Assembly: GCA_009268125.1 (NCBI GenBank) | Contig: WBOU01000002.1 | Location: forward strand, 496,001-560,000 | Source of the DNA: Chloroflexia bacterium SDU3-3 | Lineage (GTDB): Bacteria; Chloroflexota; Chloroflexia; Chloroflexales; Roseiflexaceae | Reading direction: 5' to 3' | DNA length: 64,000 nucleotides | Shown: positions 1-7,903 of the stretch, one piece after another | Layout of the letters: each line of letters opens with the position of its first letter | Numbering within the stretch: the first letter of the stretch is position 1 | The notes under the pieces: model-generated | Told to the model about the DNA's origin: nothing | Seen by the model: only the letters and a program-made list of their open reading frames with translations | Database searches by the model: none | Program-made: the position numbers and the translations under genes

Positions 1-920
1 CAGTTGACCTTGAAGGCGATGTAGCCGCCCACGCCGTAGGTGACGGTGTAGGCGTGCACCAGGTAGGCCAGCTGCTGGCGCTCGCGCAGCTCAAGGAACA
101 GGCGCGACTTCAGGCCGCCGCCCAGCGCGTCGGCCAGCAGATCCATGGCGTGGCGGTCGTGCGAGAGGAACGAGGCCCCAGGGTAGGCGAACAGCAGGTC
201 GATGCGCTGGCTGCTGGTGGGCAGGGCGATCACACGCGGCTCGGTCTGGATGGGCAGGTCGAGCGTGCGGCTCGGCTGGGTCTCCCACGCGCCAAAGTAG
301 CGCTCGACTATGTCGGAGAAGCTGGCGAAGTCGATCGGGCCAAGCGCCACCAGGGTCATGCGGTCGGCCACGTAGTTCTGCTGCAGCCGCTGCTCGATGG
401 CGTCGCGGTCGAAGCGGCTGATGTTCTCCTTGCGCCCGATCACAAACAGCCCCACCGAGTGATCGCCCCACATGGCGTTGTCGAGCAGCTCTTTTAGCAC
501 ATTGCTGGATGAGAAGGCCATGGAGTGCTCGTGGAGGATGATCGAGCGCTCGTGCTCGATCACATCTACCGAGGTCTGCTTGCTGCTGGCGATGATGCTC
601 AGCAGGTGCAGCGCGCGCTCAAGCAGATCGGGGCGGCAGTTCACCACGAATCGGGTGTACTCTTTGCTGGTGTAGGCCTCGTAGCTCACGCCCGCGTCCA
701 TCAGGTCGTTCAGCAGCGAGCGCACGTGCGCGGGCATGTGGTTGGGGTTGAAGATCACATGCTCGATGTAGTGGGCGATCCCGTTGCTTTCGTAGTCCTC
801 GTGCTGCGAGCCGTGGCCGATGTAGAGGCCCAGGTTGATCGTGCGCTGGTGGTGGTGGGGCTTCAGGCGCACCTGCAGCCCATTGCTCAGCACGGTCTGG
901 ATGATTGTCTCTTTTGCCAT
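1..920 (-). CDS. M16 family zinc metallopeptidase, N-terminal part (cut by left edge)
   Basis: The reading frame opens at an ATG whose complement lies at 918-920 and stays open to the window edge, giving 306 visible residues; the 3' end is missing. The inverted zinc motif HYIEH is at residues 50-54, and a third ligand glutamate fits Glu131 in ERSIILHEH, the usual M16 spacing. Residues near 285 (LELRERQQLAYLVHAYTV) match the start of the second M16 lobe. M16 proteases cut small peptides, and several RiPP pathways use one to remove leaders. It is the last visible gene of a minus-strand cluster, 131 bp after a candidate precursor peptide gene, which suggests (inference) a role in maturing that peptide. 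A housekeeping M16 peptidase is the alternative. Confidence 0.9.
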   Translation of the reverse strand, partial: MAKETIIQTVLSNGLQVRLKPHHHQRTINLGLYIGHGSQHEDYESNGIAHYIEHVIFNPNHMPAHVRSLLNDLMDAGVSYEAYTSKEYTRFVVNCRPDLLERALHLLSIIASSKQTSVDVIEHERSIILHEHSMAFSSSNVLKELLDNAMWGDHSVGLFVIGRKENISRFDRDAIEQRLQQNYVADRMTLVALGPIDFASFSDIVERYFGAWETQPSRTLDLPIQTEPRVIALPTSSQRIDLLFAYPGASFLSHDRHAMDLLADALGGGLKSRLFLELRERQQLAYLVHAYTVTYGVGGYIAFKVN

Positions 921-1028
921 CGCCGATCCTATGCATGTGTCGCGGGGTTCCGGGCGGCGCTTGGGCGTGCGGCGATGCGCGTCAGCGCCCTGGCGGGGCG
1001 GCCTCGGGCGCATCGCCAACACGGCAAC

Positions 1029-1051
1029 GGCCCCAGCCAGCGGCTAGGGCC
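1029..1051 (-). other. Stem-loop directly after precursor peptide gene A
   Basis: GGCCC and AGCC at 1029-1038 pair with GGCT and GGGCC at 1042-1051 around an AGC loop, with one C/A mismatch. The hairpin abuts the stop codon of the 67-residue peptide gene. There is no T-run on the minus strand, so it is not a standard intrinsic terminator. It may protect the 3' end of the precursor message or separate it from the protease gene (inference). Confidence 0.6.
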
Positions 1052-1255
1052 TTACTCCACCTGAAGCGATACCGAGATCCCGCCCTGCTCTGGCGGGTCG
1101 TCGGATGGGGTGGGGGCGTTGGCGATCTGCTGCGCCAGCTCGTCCTGCTGGATGATCAGCTCGCCCTGCTCGTTCACCGTGAACTGGTCGGGCAGCAGGC
1201 TGGCAGCTTGCGCGTTCGCCGCCCCACGCTTGCGGCCCTTTTTCTGCGTGGCCAT
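1052..1255 (-). CDS. Candidate RiPP precursor peptide A (67 aa)
   Basis: A 67-residue peptide with a basic N-terminus (KKGRKR), a middle segment DQFTVNEQGELIIQQDEL, a NAP boundary at about residues 46-48, and a tail ending GGISVSLQVE. The middle segment and the NAP...P..G.I.V layout are shared with the peptide at 1338-1526. There is no cysteine. An AAAGGAAAGGA ribosome site precedes the ATG. It lies between a radical SAM C-methyltransferase gene and an M16 protease gene on the same strand. The precursor role is inferred from size, paralogy, context and layout (conserved leader-like part, short variable tail rich in beta-branched residues); I do not recognise a named family. Confidence 0.7.
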   Translation of the reverse strand: MATQKKGRKRGAANAQAASLLPDQFTVNEQGELIIQQDELAQQIANAPTPSDDPPEQGGISVSLQVE

Positions 1256-1302
1256 GGGTTCAGTCCTTTCCTTTGGCGGGTGTGCCTCACGGCGCTGTGA
1301 GC

Positions 1303-1330
1303 GGGGCCAGGGCTGTGCGGCCCTGGCCCC
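1303..1330 (-). other. Stem-loop directly after precursor peptide gene B
   Basis: A perfect 11-bp inverted repeat (GGGGCCAGGGC / GCCCTGGCCCC) with a six-base loop sits 7 bp after the stop codon of the peptide at 1338-1526 and upstream of the next peptide's ribosome site. It has no T-tract. Hairpins like this commonly stabilise or limit read-through of abundant precursor-peptide messages; that role here is inferred. Confidence 0.65.
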
Positions 1331-1337
1331 AAGAGCA

Positions 1338-1526
1338 CTAGGAAACCGAGACGCTCACGCCGACCGTGATGGTGCCCGCCTCGGGGGACTGGGCTACCTC
1401 TGGCGCGTTCTTGATGGCCTGGACGATCTCATCGTTCTTGATCACCAGCTCGCCCTTCTCGTTGAGGGTGAACTGGTCGGCGCTCAGCTGAAGTTTCTGG
1501 TCTTCGTGAAAGGTCTCGTCTGCCAT
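1338..1526 (-). CDS. Candidate RiPP precursor peptide B (62 aa)
   Basis: A 62-residue acidic peptide. I place the start at the ATG ending at 1526 (MADETFHED) because AAGGAG lies 6 bases upstream; the frame extends further back without a better site. Residues 17-43 (DQFTLNEKGELVIKNDE through NAP) parallel peptide A. The tail after NAP runs PEV..SPEAGTITVGVSVSVS, an alternating series of valine/threonine/isoleucine with serine/glycine. No Cys is present, so thioether chemistries are ruled out. It is the first gene after the radical SAM enzyme (85-bp gap) and is the likelier substrate for C-methylation of unactivated carbons (inference). Confidence 0.72.
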   Translation of the reverse strand: MADETFHEDQKLQLSADQFTLNEKGELVIKNDEIVQAIKNAPEVAQSPEAGTITVGVSVSVS

Positions 1527-1611
1527 TGGTGTGCTCCTTATGCTCTCGTTTGAAACCAGCCGCAACACTATGTCAGGCTAGCGCGTCCGCTAGTGAACGC
1601 CGTTGGGAATG

Positions 1612-3657
1612 CTAGGCCTCTACCATCTCGGGGCTGGGCGCTGGTGCGCCGAGCCGGATGGTGGTGGCCCCGCTGGATGCGGTGCCGATCTGGGTGATCA
1701 GCGCCTGGAGATTTTCAAGTACGGCTTTGCTGGGCGTGTAGCTGCCCAGTGGCACCGCTAGGCCCAGGTACAGCCCACCGCCGCCGCGCAGCATCACGTG
1801 CTGGTCGCACAGCGGCTGCAGCAGCTCGTCGATCTGGCCGGGCGCGGCTGGCTCGCCGCTATGCTCAAGGTAGATCTGCTCCAGCGCGCGGGTGGTGCTG
1901 GCCTGGTCGCAGGCTAGGTAGAGCGCCCGCTGCACACCGGTGAGCGTGATCAGGCGGTGCGGCAGGTTGGCGCGCAGATCCCAGATCAGCAGGTAGCTAC
2001 CCTTATCGACAAAGAACAGGCCGCTCTCGTCGTGGTGCTTCTTCCAGGCCGTGATCTCGCGGGCCACCGGCGCGGTGTAGCTGGCCACATCCTGTGGCTG
2101 GTGGTAGCCGAAGGTGAAGTAGTAGGCCAGGTTGGCCACTGCCTCGGGCGGCACGCGGTATACATAGCTGTAGGCCGGGTAGGGCTGCACATTGGCGAAT
2201 CCGGCCTCGGCGGATTGGTCGAAGTTAGGGCTGAAGCGGTCGAGCCGGATGGTGGCCGAGGCCATCGGCGGGTCGAAGTGGGTGAGGTAGGGCAGCAGCC
2301 GGGCGACCTCGGCGTAGTCCTCGGGCGACTCGCCAGGGAAGCCCCACAGCACATTCCAGTACGAGCGCACCCCCAGCTCCTTGCACCACTTCAGCAGCTG
2401 GATGTTCTGCACGGCCTTCACGCCCTTGCGCATCAGCTTCAGCACCGAGTCGCTCAGGCTCTCGATGCCGGGCTGGATGCCGGTGATCCCGGCCTGGCGC
2501 ATCATCTGCACCTGCTCTTTGCGCAGGTTGGCCTTGACCTCGTAGAACAGGTCGAGGTTCATCTCTTTGGCGATCAGGCTGGGGATGAAGTCTTTGAAGT
2601 ACTTCATGTCCAGGATGTTATCCACCACCGAGATCGGGCTGTCGGGGTGGCCGCTGGCCAAGTGCACCAGCTCGGCCATCGCGCGGTCCGCCGTCTTGCT
2701 GCGGTAGGTCATGGTCGAGCCGTTCAGGCCGCAGAAGGTGCAGTGGTTCTTCTCGCCCCACCAGCAGCCGCGCGAGGTCTCGTAGAGGATGCGGATGGGG
2801 AAGCGCGTGTCGATGTTGGCATCGGTCTTCTGGGCGAAGAAGTCGTCGTAATCGGGGTAGGGCAGCGCATCCATGTCGCGCACCGAGGGCGCGTTGCTGG
2901 CCCGCCCGGTCATGATCGCCAGGTCGGCGCTGGCGCGGGTATTCACGCCCTGCAGGTCGGCCAGCGAGCGGCGGGCCAGCACGCGCTCGACCAGCTGCGG
3001 GAAGATGATGTCGCCCTCGCCCGAGACGGTGGCGTCCATGAACGGGAACTGCCGCACCACCTCGGCCCCCATGATGCCCTCGCAGTTGGCCCCGCCCATC
3101 ACAGTGAAGATCTCAGGCGCGCGCTGCTTCAGCCGCCGCGCCAGTGCCAGCGAGGCCACTTGTTGCTGGAAGATGCTGGTGAAGCCCACCATCTTGGGCC
3201 GGTAGCTTAGCACGGTGTCCACGCAGGCATCCAGAAACTCGGCGGCCTGGGCGCGCACCGCCAGCACCTGGGCGATGTACTCCTCGGATGCGAGCCGTAT
3301 GGCCTCGCCCTGGCTGGTCTCGCGCCGCACCACGTTGTCGAGGTAGCCCTCGACGTCGTGCTCGATGTCGGGGAACAGCGCGCCGGAGAAGATCCACTCG
3401 CCGACCAGATCGTGGGTGAGCGGCCTGCCGTTTGAGATCTCGGTGTAGATCTCCGGCCCGATATGCTCGGCGAAGGCCAGAGTCATATACAGCACCTTGC
3501 ACGAGACCCCCAGCGGCGCGAGCGACGCTTTGAGCAGCCCCAGGCCGATCGATGGCTGGTTCAGCGGCCCAAATGGCATGGAGATCAGCAGCACATCGGT
3601 CTGCTCGGATCCCTGCGCAGCAAGGCCAGCAAGTGTGGTTCTCGCATCTGGCGGCAT
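1612..3657 (-). CDS. B12-binding radical SAM peptide C-methyltransferase (RiPP maturation radical SAM protein 1 type)
   Basis: 681 residues. Residues about 20-230 form a cobalamin-binding-like domain (SIGLGLLKASLAPLG; VGFTSIFQQQVASLALAR; VMGGANCEG). The [4Fe-4S] ligands are Cys298, Cys306 and Cys309 in CWWGEKNHCTFCGLNG, the C-x7-C-x2-C spacing and wording typical of the RiPP-maturation radical SAM C-methyltransferases (TIGR03975). Residues about 560-660 (LTGVQRALYLACDQASTTRA ... IDELLQPLCDQHVML) look like a PqqD/RRE-type winged helix that could bind the leader (inference). GAGGTGATT precedes the start. It heads the minus-strand cluster with the two short peptides and the M16 protease. Expected reaction: radical methylation of the precursor tail using SAM and methylcobalamin. 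Confidence 0.88.
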   Translation of the reverse strand: MPPDARTTLAGLAAQGSEQTDVLLISMPFGPLNQPSIGLGLLKASLAPLGVSCKVLYMTLAFAEHIGPEIYTEISNGRPLTHDLVGEWIFSGALFPDIEHDVEGYLDNVVRRETSQGEAIRLASEEYIAQVLAVRAQAAEFLDACVDTVLSYRPKMVGFTSIFQQQVASLALARRLKQRAPEIFTVMGGANCEGIMGAEVVRQFPFMDATVSGEGDIIFPQLVERVLARRSLADLQGVNTRASADLAIMTGRASNAPSVRDMDALPYPDYDDFFAQKTDANIDTRFPIRILYETSRGCWWGEKNHCTFCGLNGSTMTYRSKTADRAMAELVHLASGHPDSPISVVDNILDMKYFKDFIPSLIAKEMNLDLFYEVKANLRKEQVQMMRQAGITGIQPGIESLSDSVLKLMRKGVKAVQNIQLLKWCKELGVRSYWNVLWGFPGESPEDYAEVARLLPYLTHFDPPMASATIRLDRFSPNFDQSAEAGFANVQPYPAYSYVYRVPPEAVANLAYYFTFGYHQPQDVASYTAPVAREITAWKKHHDESGLFFVDKGSYLLIWDLRANLPHRLITLTGVQRALYLACDQASTTRALEQIYLEHSGEPAAPGQIDELLQPLCDQHVMLRGGGGLYLGLAVPLGSYTPSKAVLENLQALITQIGTASSGATTIRLGAPAPSPEMVEA

Positions 3658-3859
3658 GAATCACCTCTTCTATCCAGCGGGTTCCATGGCAAAGCTTGGC
3701 GGAAGCTGGCTCCATGGCCCCTCAGCTCGGATCATGTTGCGTGTTGGGATCGGCTATTGCTTGGGCGATGTGGTATGGGAAGATGATAATAAAATGGGGT
3801 TAGGCTGGGAAGATGCGAAGGGTTCATGTTGCCTGATACCTTCGTATCACCGCGGGCGC

Positions 3860-3896
3860 AAAAGCGCGGGCCAGCCCGGCCTGGGCTGGCCCGCGC
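3860..3896 (-). terminator. Intrinsic terminator of the patatin gene
   Basis: An inverted repeat GCGCGGGCCAGCCC / GGGCTGGCCCGCGC at 3864-3896 reads on the minus strand into TTTTGCG, 18 bp after the patatin stop codon. Confidence 0.8.
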
Positions 3897-3913
3897 GGCG
3901 GCAGGGCGGGGCG

Positions 3914-5029
3914 CTACTGCGCGGCGGCCAGGGCGCGCTCGGCGTCGGCGCGGCCCATGGCGAACAGCTGGTGGTGCTGGCTGTCCTCGTAGTCGATGAT
4001 CCACTCCATAGGCATCAGGTCTTTGGGGGCCACCACCAGCGGCGGGCGGATGCGGCGCGGGTACTCGGCGGGCACCAGCGAGGCGTCGCCCAGCCGTACG
4101 GCGGCCAGCCGCAGCCGCTCGATCAGCTCGGCCTCGCGGTTGCGGCGCTCCAGCGCCTCGAAGGCCACGCGGTACGATGCCAGCAGCGTCCAGTCGAGCG
4201 CCAGGGTGAGCGCCTGGATGAGATCCTGCGGGGTCTGGTGGAAGCTGGCCTTGGCCACACTGGGGTCGGCATTCCAGGGCGTCATCATCACCACCAGGAT
4301 GTCTACCTCATCGTCGCCCGCCAGGTCGATCACCGGCTCCAGCGGGGTGTTGGCCAGCACCGCGCCATCCCAGTAGCGCCCCGCGCCGATCTGCGTCCAC
4401 GGGTAGACGATCGGGATGGATGACGAGGCCATCAGGTGCTCGATGCCGATGGTGGTGGCGGGCGCGCCGTTCAGCTCGCGGTTGCAGAACAGCTCAAGCG
4501 CGCCGGTCTGCAGTTCGGTGGCGGCCAGCAGCAGCGCGGGCGACTGCGGGCTGTTGATCCGGCCAAAGTCCATCCAGCCCGCCAGCGTCCTGCGCCAGGG
4601 CGCGGTGTCGAGCAGGCTGAGGAAGGGGCGCTGGGCGAACAGCGTGCCTAGGTTTGAGAACAGGTTGTGCAGGCTGGCCTGGCGCTCCTCGGATGTGATC
4701 ACCGACAGCGGGCCGCCGTGGGCCTCGGATGTGAGCACGCTGCGCAGCAGGAAGCGCAGCAGCGGCTTGACCACCGGCGGCAGGTCGGCAGAAAGCTGGT
4801 GCACGTCCTCGGTGTGCATGGCCAGCCAGTGCTGCTTCAGCTGGGCCACTGTCAGGCCGGATGCCAGCGCCGCCGCGTTGATCGCGCCGATCGATGTGCC
4901 GGCGATGATATCGGGGCCTCTGCCATCCTCGATCCAGCCGTGCTCGACCAGGGCCTCAAGCACGCCGATGTGGTAGGCTCCGCGTGCCCCGCCGCCGGAG
5001 AGCACGAGCGCTTTTTTGGGGGTTGCCAT
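3914..5029 (-). CDS. Patatin-like phospholipase
   Basis: 371 residues. The oxyanion loop SGGGARGAYHIG is at residues 11-22, the nucleophile elbow GTSIG at 44-48 (Ser46) and the dyad aspartate in RYWDGA at Asp221, so the Ser-Asp catalytic dyad is complete. The family hydrolyses acyl esters of membrane lipids. No signal peptide is visible, so a cytosolic serine hydrolase is likely. It stands alone: an intrinsic terminator follows and the LysR gene upstream is 64 bp away. The substrate cannot be read from the sequence. Confidence 0.92.
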   Translation of the reverse strand: MATPKKALVLSGGGARGAYHIGVLEALVEHGWIEDGRGPDIIAGTSIGAINAAALASGLTVAQLKQHWLAMHTEDVHQLSADLPPVVKPLLRFLLRSVLTSEAHGGPLSVITSEERQASLHNLFSNLGTLFAQRPFLSLLDTAPWRRTLAGWMDFGRINSPQSPALLLAATELQTGALELFCNRELNGAPATTIGIEHLMASSSIPIVYPWTQIGAGRYWDGAVLANTPLEPVIDLAGDDEVDILVVMMTPWNADPSVAKASFHQTPQDLIQALTLALDWTLLASYRVAFEALERRNREAELIERLRLAAVRLGDASLVPAEYPRRIRPPLVVAPKDLMPMEWIIDYEDSQHHQLFAMGRADAERALAAAQ

Positions 5030-5093
5030 CGCCTCGCTCCTTGTCAGCTTGTCATCTGCTGTGGTATAGAACGAGGCGGCGACCCCGATTTTT

Positions 5094-5972
5094 CTAGTGC
5101 CTGCCCAGCAGCTCGATCAGGGCCTGGGTGGCGGCGCTGGGCGCGCGACCGCGCCGCAGGCCGTAGGCGTAGGTGCGGCGGTCGTCGCCGTCGATCAGGG
5201 CCAGCGCGCACAGCATGCCCGCCGCCACCTCGCGCCCGATCGCGATGCCCTGGATGAGCGCCACGCCCAGCCCGGCCTCGACGCAGCGCTTGATCGCCTC
5301 GGTCTCGGCCAGCTGGATGCAGGCCTCGCTCTCTAGCACGGCGGTGCCCAGCAGCCGCTCCACGGTGGCGTGTAGCGCCGACCCCGGCTCGCGCGTGAAC
5401 AGCATGCGGCCCCGGATCTCCTCGCGCGTCACCTCCTCGCGCTCGGCCCAGTCGTCCTCGGGCGACACGATCACCACTAGCTTGTCGTGGCGGAACGGCG
5501 TGACCTCGACCTTGGGGTGGATGGCGGGCGAGCCGACCAGCACCAGATCCACCGTGTCGGCGGCCACCAGATCCAGCAGCTCGCTGGTGTTGCCCACGCT
5601 GATCCGCACGTGGTGCTGGGGGTGCAGCTCGCGGTAGCGCCGCAGCAGCATGGGCAGCATATAGGTGGCCAGGGTGTGGCCCACGCCGATCCGTAGCGTG
5701 CGGTCGGCCACGCCTGCGGCGGCGCGGGTGGCCTCGGCGGCGGTCTCGCTGAGGGCCAGCATCTGCTCGGCGTAGGGCAGCAGGGCCTCGCCCGCGCTGG
5801 TGAGCCGCAGCCGCCGGGTCTGGCGCTCGATCAGCTGCGCGCCCACCTGGGCCTCCAGCACGGCGATCTGCTGCGAGACGGTGGGCTGGGTCATATGCAG
5901 CGCCTCGGATGCGCGCGTGAAGCTGCCGAGCCGGGCGACGGTGGCGAAGATGTGGAGTTTGTGCAGATCCAT
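5094..5972 (-). CDS. LysR family transcriptional regulator
   Basis: 292 residues. An N-terminal winged helix (MDLHKLHIFATVARLGSFTR, then SEALHMTQPTVSQQIAVLE) is followed by a periplasmic-binding-like effector domain from about residue 90. It is divergent from the methyltransferase gene at 6097, and the 124-bp gap contains a GGTATACC palindrome, so it probably controls itself and that neighbour (inference). The effector is unknown. Confidence 0.93.
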   Translation of the reverse strand: MDLHKLHIFATVARLGSFTRASEALHMTQPTVSQQIAVLEAQVGAQLIERQTRRLRLTSAGEALLPYAEQMLALSETAAEATRAAAGVADRTLRIGVGHTLATYMLPMLLRRYRELHPQHHVRISVGNTSELLDLVAADTVDLVLVGSPAIHPKVEVTPFRHDKLVVIVSPEDDWAEREEVTREEIRGRMLFTREPGSALHATVERLLGTAVLESEACIQLAETEAIKRCVEAGLGVALIQGIAIGREVAAGMLCALALIDGDDRRTYAYGLRRGRAPSAATQALIELLGRH

Positions 5973-6003
5973 AGGCGTGCCTCGGCAGTGTATAGAAAAT
6001 TCC

Positions 6004-6026
6004 TATCATAGGTATACCATAGATAC
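6004..6026. promoter_or_regulatory. Candidate LysR operator between divergent genes
   Basis: The AT-rich divergent gap has overlapping inverted repeats: CCTATCATAGG at 6002-6012 and the perfect 8-mer palindrome GGTATACC at 6011-6018 flanked by AT/AT. LysR proteins usually bind a T-N11-A palindrome in this position. Assignment is by location only. Confidence 0.45.
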
Positions 6027-6096
6027 ATTGGAAAAATGGTAGTGATGAGGCTATGCTGCTAGGAGATTTCTTTTCACACTCCTACAGGAGGATGCC

Positions 6097-6882
6097 ATGG
6101 AGCCAGACGTGAAGCAGCGGGTGCAGGCCCAGTTCGGGGCCGCCGCCGAGCGCTATGTGGCCAGCGCGGGCCACGCCAAGGGCGACGACCTGGCCCAGCT
6201 GGTGGCGCTGGCCGGGCTGCGCGGCCACGAGCGGGTGCTGGATGTGGCCACCGGCGGCGGGCACACCGCCCTGGCCTTCGCTCCCCACGCCAGCGAGGTG
6301 GTGGCCAGCGACCTGACGCCCGACATGCTGGCCGCCGCCGAGCGCTTTGTGCGCGGCCAGGGCGCGCAGAACGTGCGTTTCGAGCTGGCCGACGCCGAGG
6401 CGCTGCCTTTCGCCGATGCCAGCTTCGACGTGGTGACGGTGCGGATCGCGCCGCACCACTTCCCCGCCCCGGCGCGCTTCGTAGCCGAGGCGGCCCGCGT
6501 GCTGCGCCCCGGCGGCATCTTCCTGCTGGATGACAATGTCGCGCCCGAGGATGCGGAGCTGGCCGCCTTCATCAACCGCGTGGAGGCCTGGCGCGACCCC
6601 AGCCACGTGCGCTGCCTGCCGGTGAGCGAGTGGCGCGCGCTGATCGCAGCGGCGGGGCTGGATGTGGAGCACGTGAGCGATGTGCTCGTGAAGGCCTACG
6701 ACTTTGCGCCCTGGGCCGAGCGCATGGCTATGCCCGCCGCCGAGCAGGCCGCCCTGGAGCGCTGGCTGCTGGCTGCGCCCGAGGCCTGCGTGGCGGCCTT
6801 CCAGATTGTGGCCGAGGGGGGCCGCGTGCGTAGCCTCTCGACGGGCTTCGTGATCATCAAGGCCCGCAAGCCGGTGCGATAG
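6097..6882 (+). CDS. Class I SAM-dependent methyltransferase
   Basis: 261 residues with a Methyltransf_11-like Rossmann core: motif I VLDVATGGGHTALAFA at about residues 46-61, an acidic strand-2 end (VVASDLTPDML), motif II FELADAEALPFADASFDVV and post-motif LRPGGIFLLDD. An AGGAGG site lies just upstream of the ATG. It resembles the UbiE/YcgJ-like group, but the substrate is not determinable. The divergent LysR gene suggests local regulation. Confidence 0.88.
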   Translation: MEPDVKQRVQAQFGAAAERYVASAGHAKGDDLAQLVALAGLRGHERVLDVATGGGHTALAFAPHASEVVASDLTPDMLAAAERFVRGQGAQNVRFELADAEALPFADASFDVVTVRIAPHHFPAPARFVAEAARVLRPGGIFLLDDNVAPEDAELAAFINRVEAWRDPSHVRCLPVSEWRALIAAAGLDVEHVSDVLVKAYDFAPWAERMAMPAAEQAALERWLLAAPEACVAAFQIVAEGGRVRSLSTGFVIIKARKPVR

Positions 6883-6971
6883 ATCAAATCTAGCGCACTC
6901 CTCGTGCCAGCGGCCTATCTTCGTGGTAAAACGTTCTTGTGCCGCCTTGCTGGTGAAGGGCTGCGCTTGCC

Positions 6972-7000
6972 TTGCACAACCCTGTGAACTAGCGCATAAT
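6972..7000 (+). promoter_or_regulatory. Sigma-70-type promoter of the Crp/Fnr gene
   Basis: TTGCAC at 6972-6977 and CATAAT at 6995-7000 are separated by 17 bp. Transcription would begin near 7007, giving a leader of about 30 bases with GGGGGAAG before the ATG at 7037. Confidence 0.6.
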
Positions 7001-7036
7001 ACAGGCCCGGATCTGCGCACCTGCGGGGGAAGCCAT

Positions 7037-7735
7037 ATGAGCGATACGATCGATACCAGCGCCTGCGAGCCAACCGACGACCTGTTTGGCGACCTAGACA
7101 GCGGGGCGCGGGCGGCGCTTGAGCGCCAGACCTCGTATGGCAGCTACCCGGCGGGCTACATCTTCTTCTCGCCCGAGGAGTACACCGAGCACCTGCTGTT
7201 TGTGAAATCGGGACGCGTGCGGCTCTACAAGCTCTCGCCCGAGGGCCGCTCGCTCACCCTGTTTGTGCTGAGCGCCCACTCGGTGTTCGCCGAGGCCGCG
7301 CTGCTGGGCGACCGCGCCCACGACTGCTTCGCCGAGGCGCTGACCGAGTGCAGCGTGGGGGCTATCCCCAGCGACGAGGTGCGTCAGATCATGGCGCAGC
7401 ACCCCGAGGTGGCCATGCGCATGATGGACATCATCGCACGGCGGCTGCGCTCGCTGGAGCGCAAGCTGGCCGACATCGCCTTCAAGAGCGTGCCCCAGCG
7501 CCTGGCGGCCATCCTGCTCGATCTGGCCGACTGCGGCAATGGGATCGACCAGTCGGCACCGCCTGCGGTCATCCGCTACACCCACCAGCAGCTGGCCGAG
7601 ATGCTCGGCTCGTACCGCGAGACCGTGACCAAGGCCGTGGGCGAGTTCCGCGAGGCCGGGCTGATCCGGATCGCTGGCGACATGATCTACCTGCTGGAGG
7701 TGCCGCGCCTGCGCGCTCTGGCCGATGCCACATAG
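7037..7735 (+). CDS. Crp/Fnr family transcriptional regulator
   Basis: 232 residues from the ATG at 7037, chosen for its ribosome site and promoter; the frame is open further upstream. A cyclic-nucleotide-binding-like beta roll (about residues 30-140) is followed by a dimer helix and a winged helix whose recognition region reads YTHQQLAEMLGSYRETVTKA, the Crp/Fnr pattern. No cysteine cluster for an Fnr-type Fe-S centre is seen in the N-terminus, so an O2-sensing role is unsupported. Ligand unknown. It is followed by the glycosyltransferase genes on the same strand after 168 bp. Confidence 0.92.
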   Translation: MSDTIDTSACEPTDDLFGDLDSGARAALERQTSYGSYPAGYIFFSPEEYTEHLLFVKSGRVRLYKLSPEGRSLTLFVLSAHSVFAEAALLGDRAHDCFAEALTECSVGAIPSDEVRQIMAQHPEVAMRMMDIIARRLRSLERKLADIAFKSVPQRLAAILLDLADCGNGIDQSAPPAVIRYTHQQLAEMLGSYRETVTKAVGEFREAGLIRIAGDMIYLLEVPRLRALADAT

Positions 7736-7903
7736 TAGCTGCAGTCGGCGGCTTTTTGCGCCGCGCCGCAAACATGCGGGTGCGGATGCACCACACATGG
7801 GCAAGATAGTGTACAATGGCGCGGCAGACCGCACGCTTCTGTAGAAGATCCGCCAGCCCCAGCGCCGCCACGGCGCTGGAAAGCGCCAGTACAACAAACA
7901 ACC

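Noticed and set aside
1052-1526. Lanthipeptide, sactipeptide or Nif11-type precursors
   Set aside because: Neither peptide contains cysteine and neither has the Nif11 leader pattern; no lanthionine synthetase or SPASM-type maturase is present.
1957-3210. Plus-strand frame opposite the radical SAM gene
   Set aside because: Val/His/Gly-rich antisense translation without recognisable domains; the opposite strand codes a clear enzyme.
7037-7735. Oxygen sensor Fnr
   Set aside because: The N-terminus lacks the cysteine cluster needed for a [4Fe-4S] sensor, so only the Crp/Fnr superfamily is claimed.
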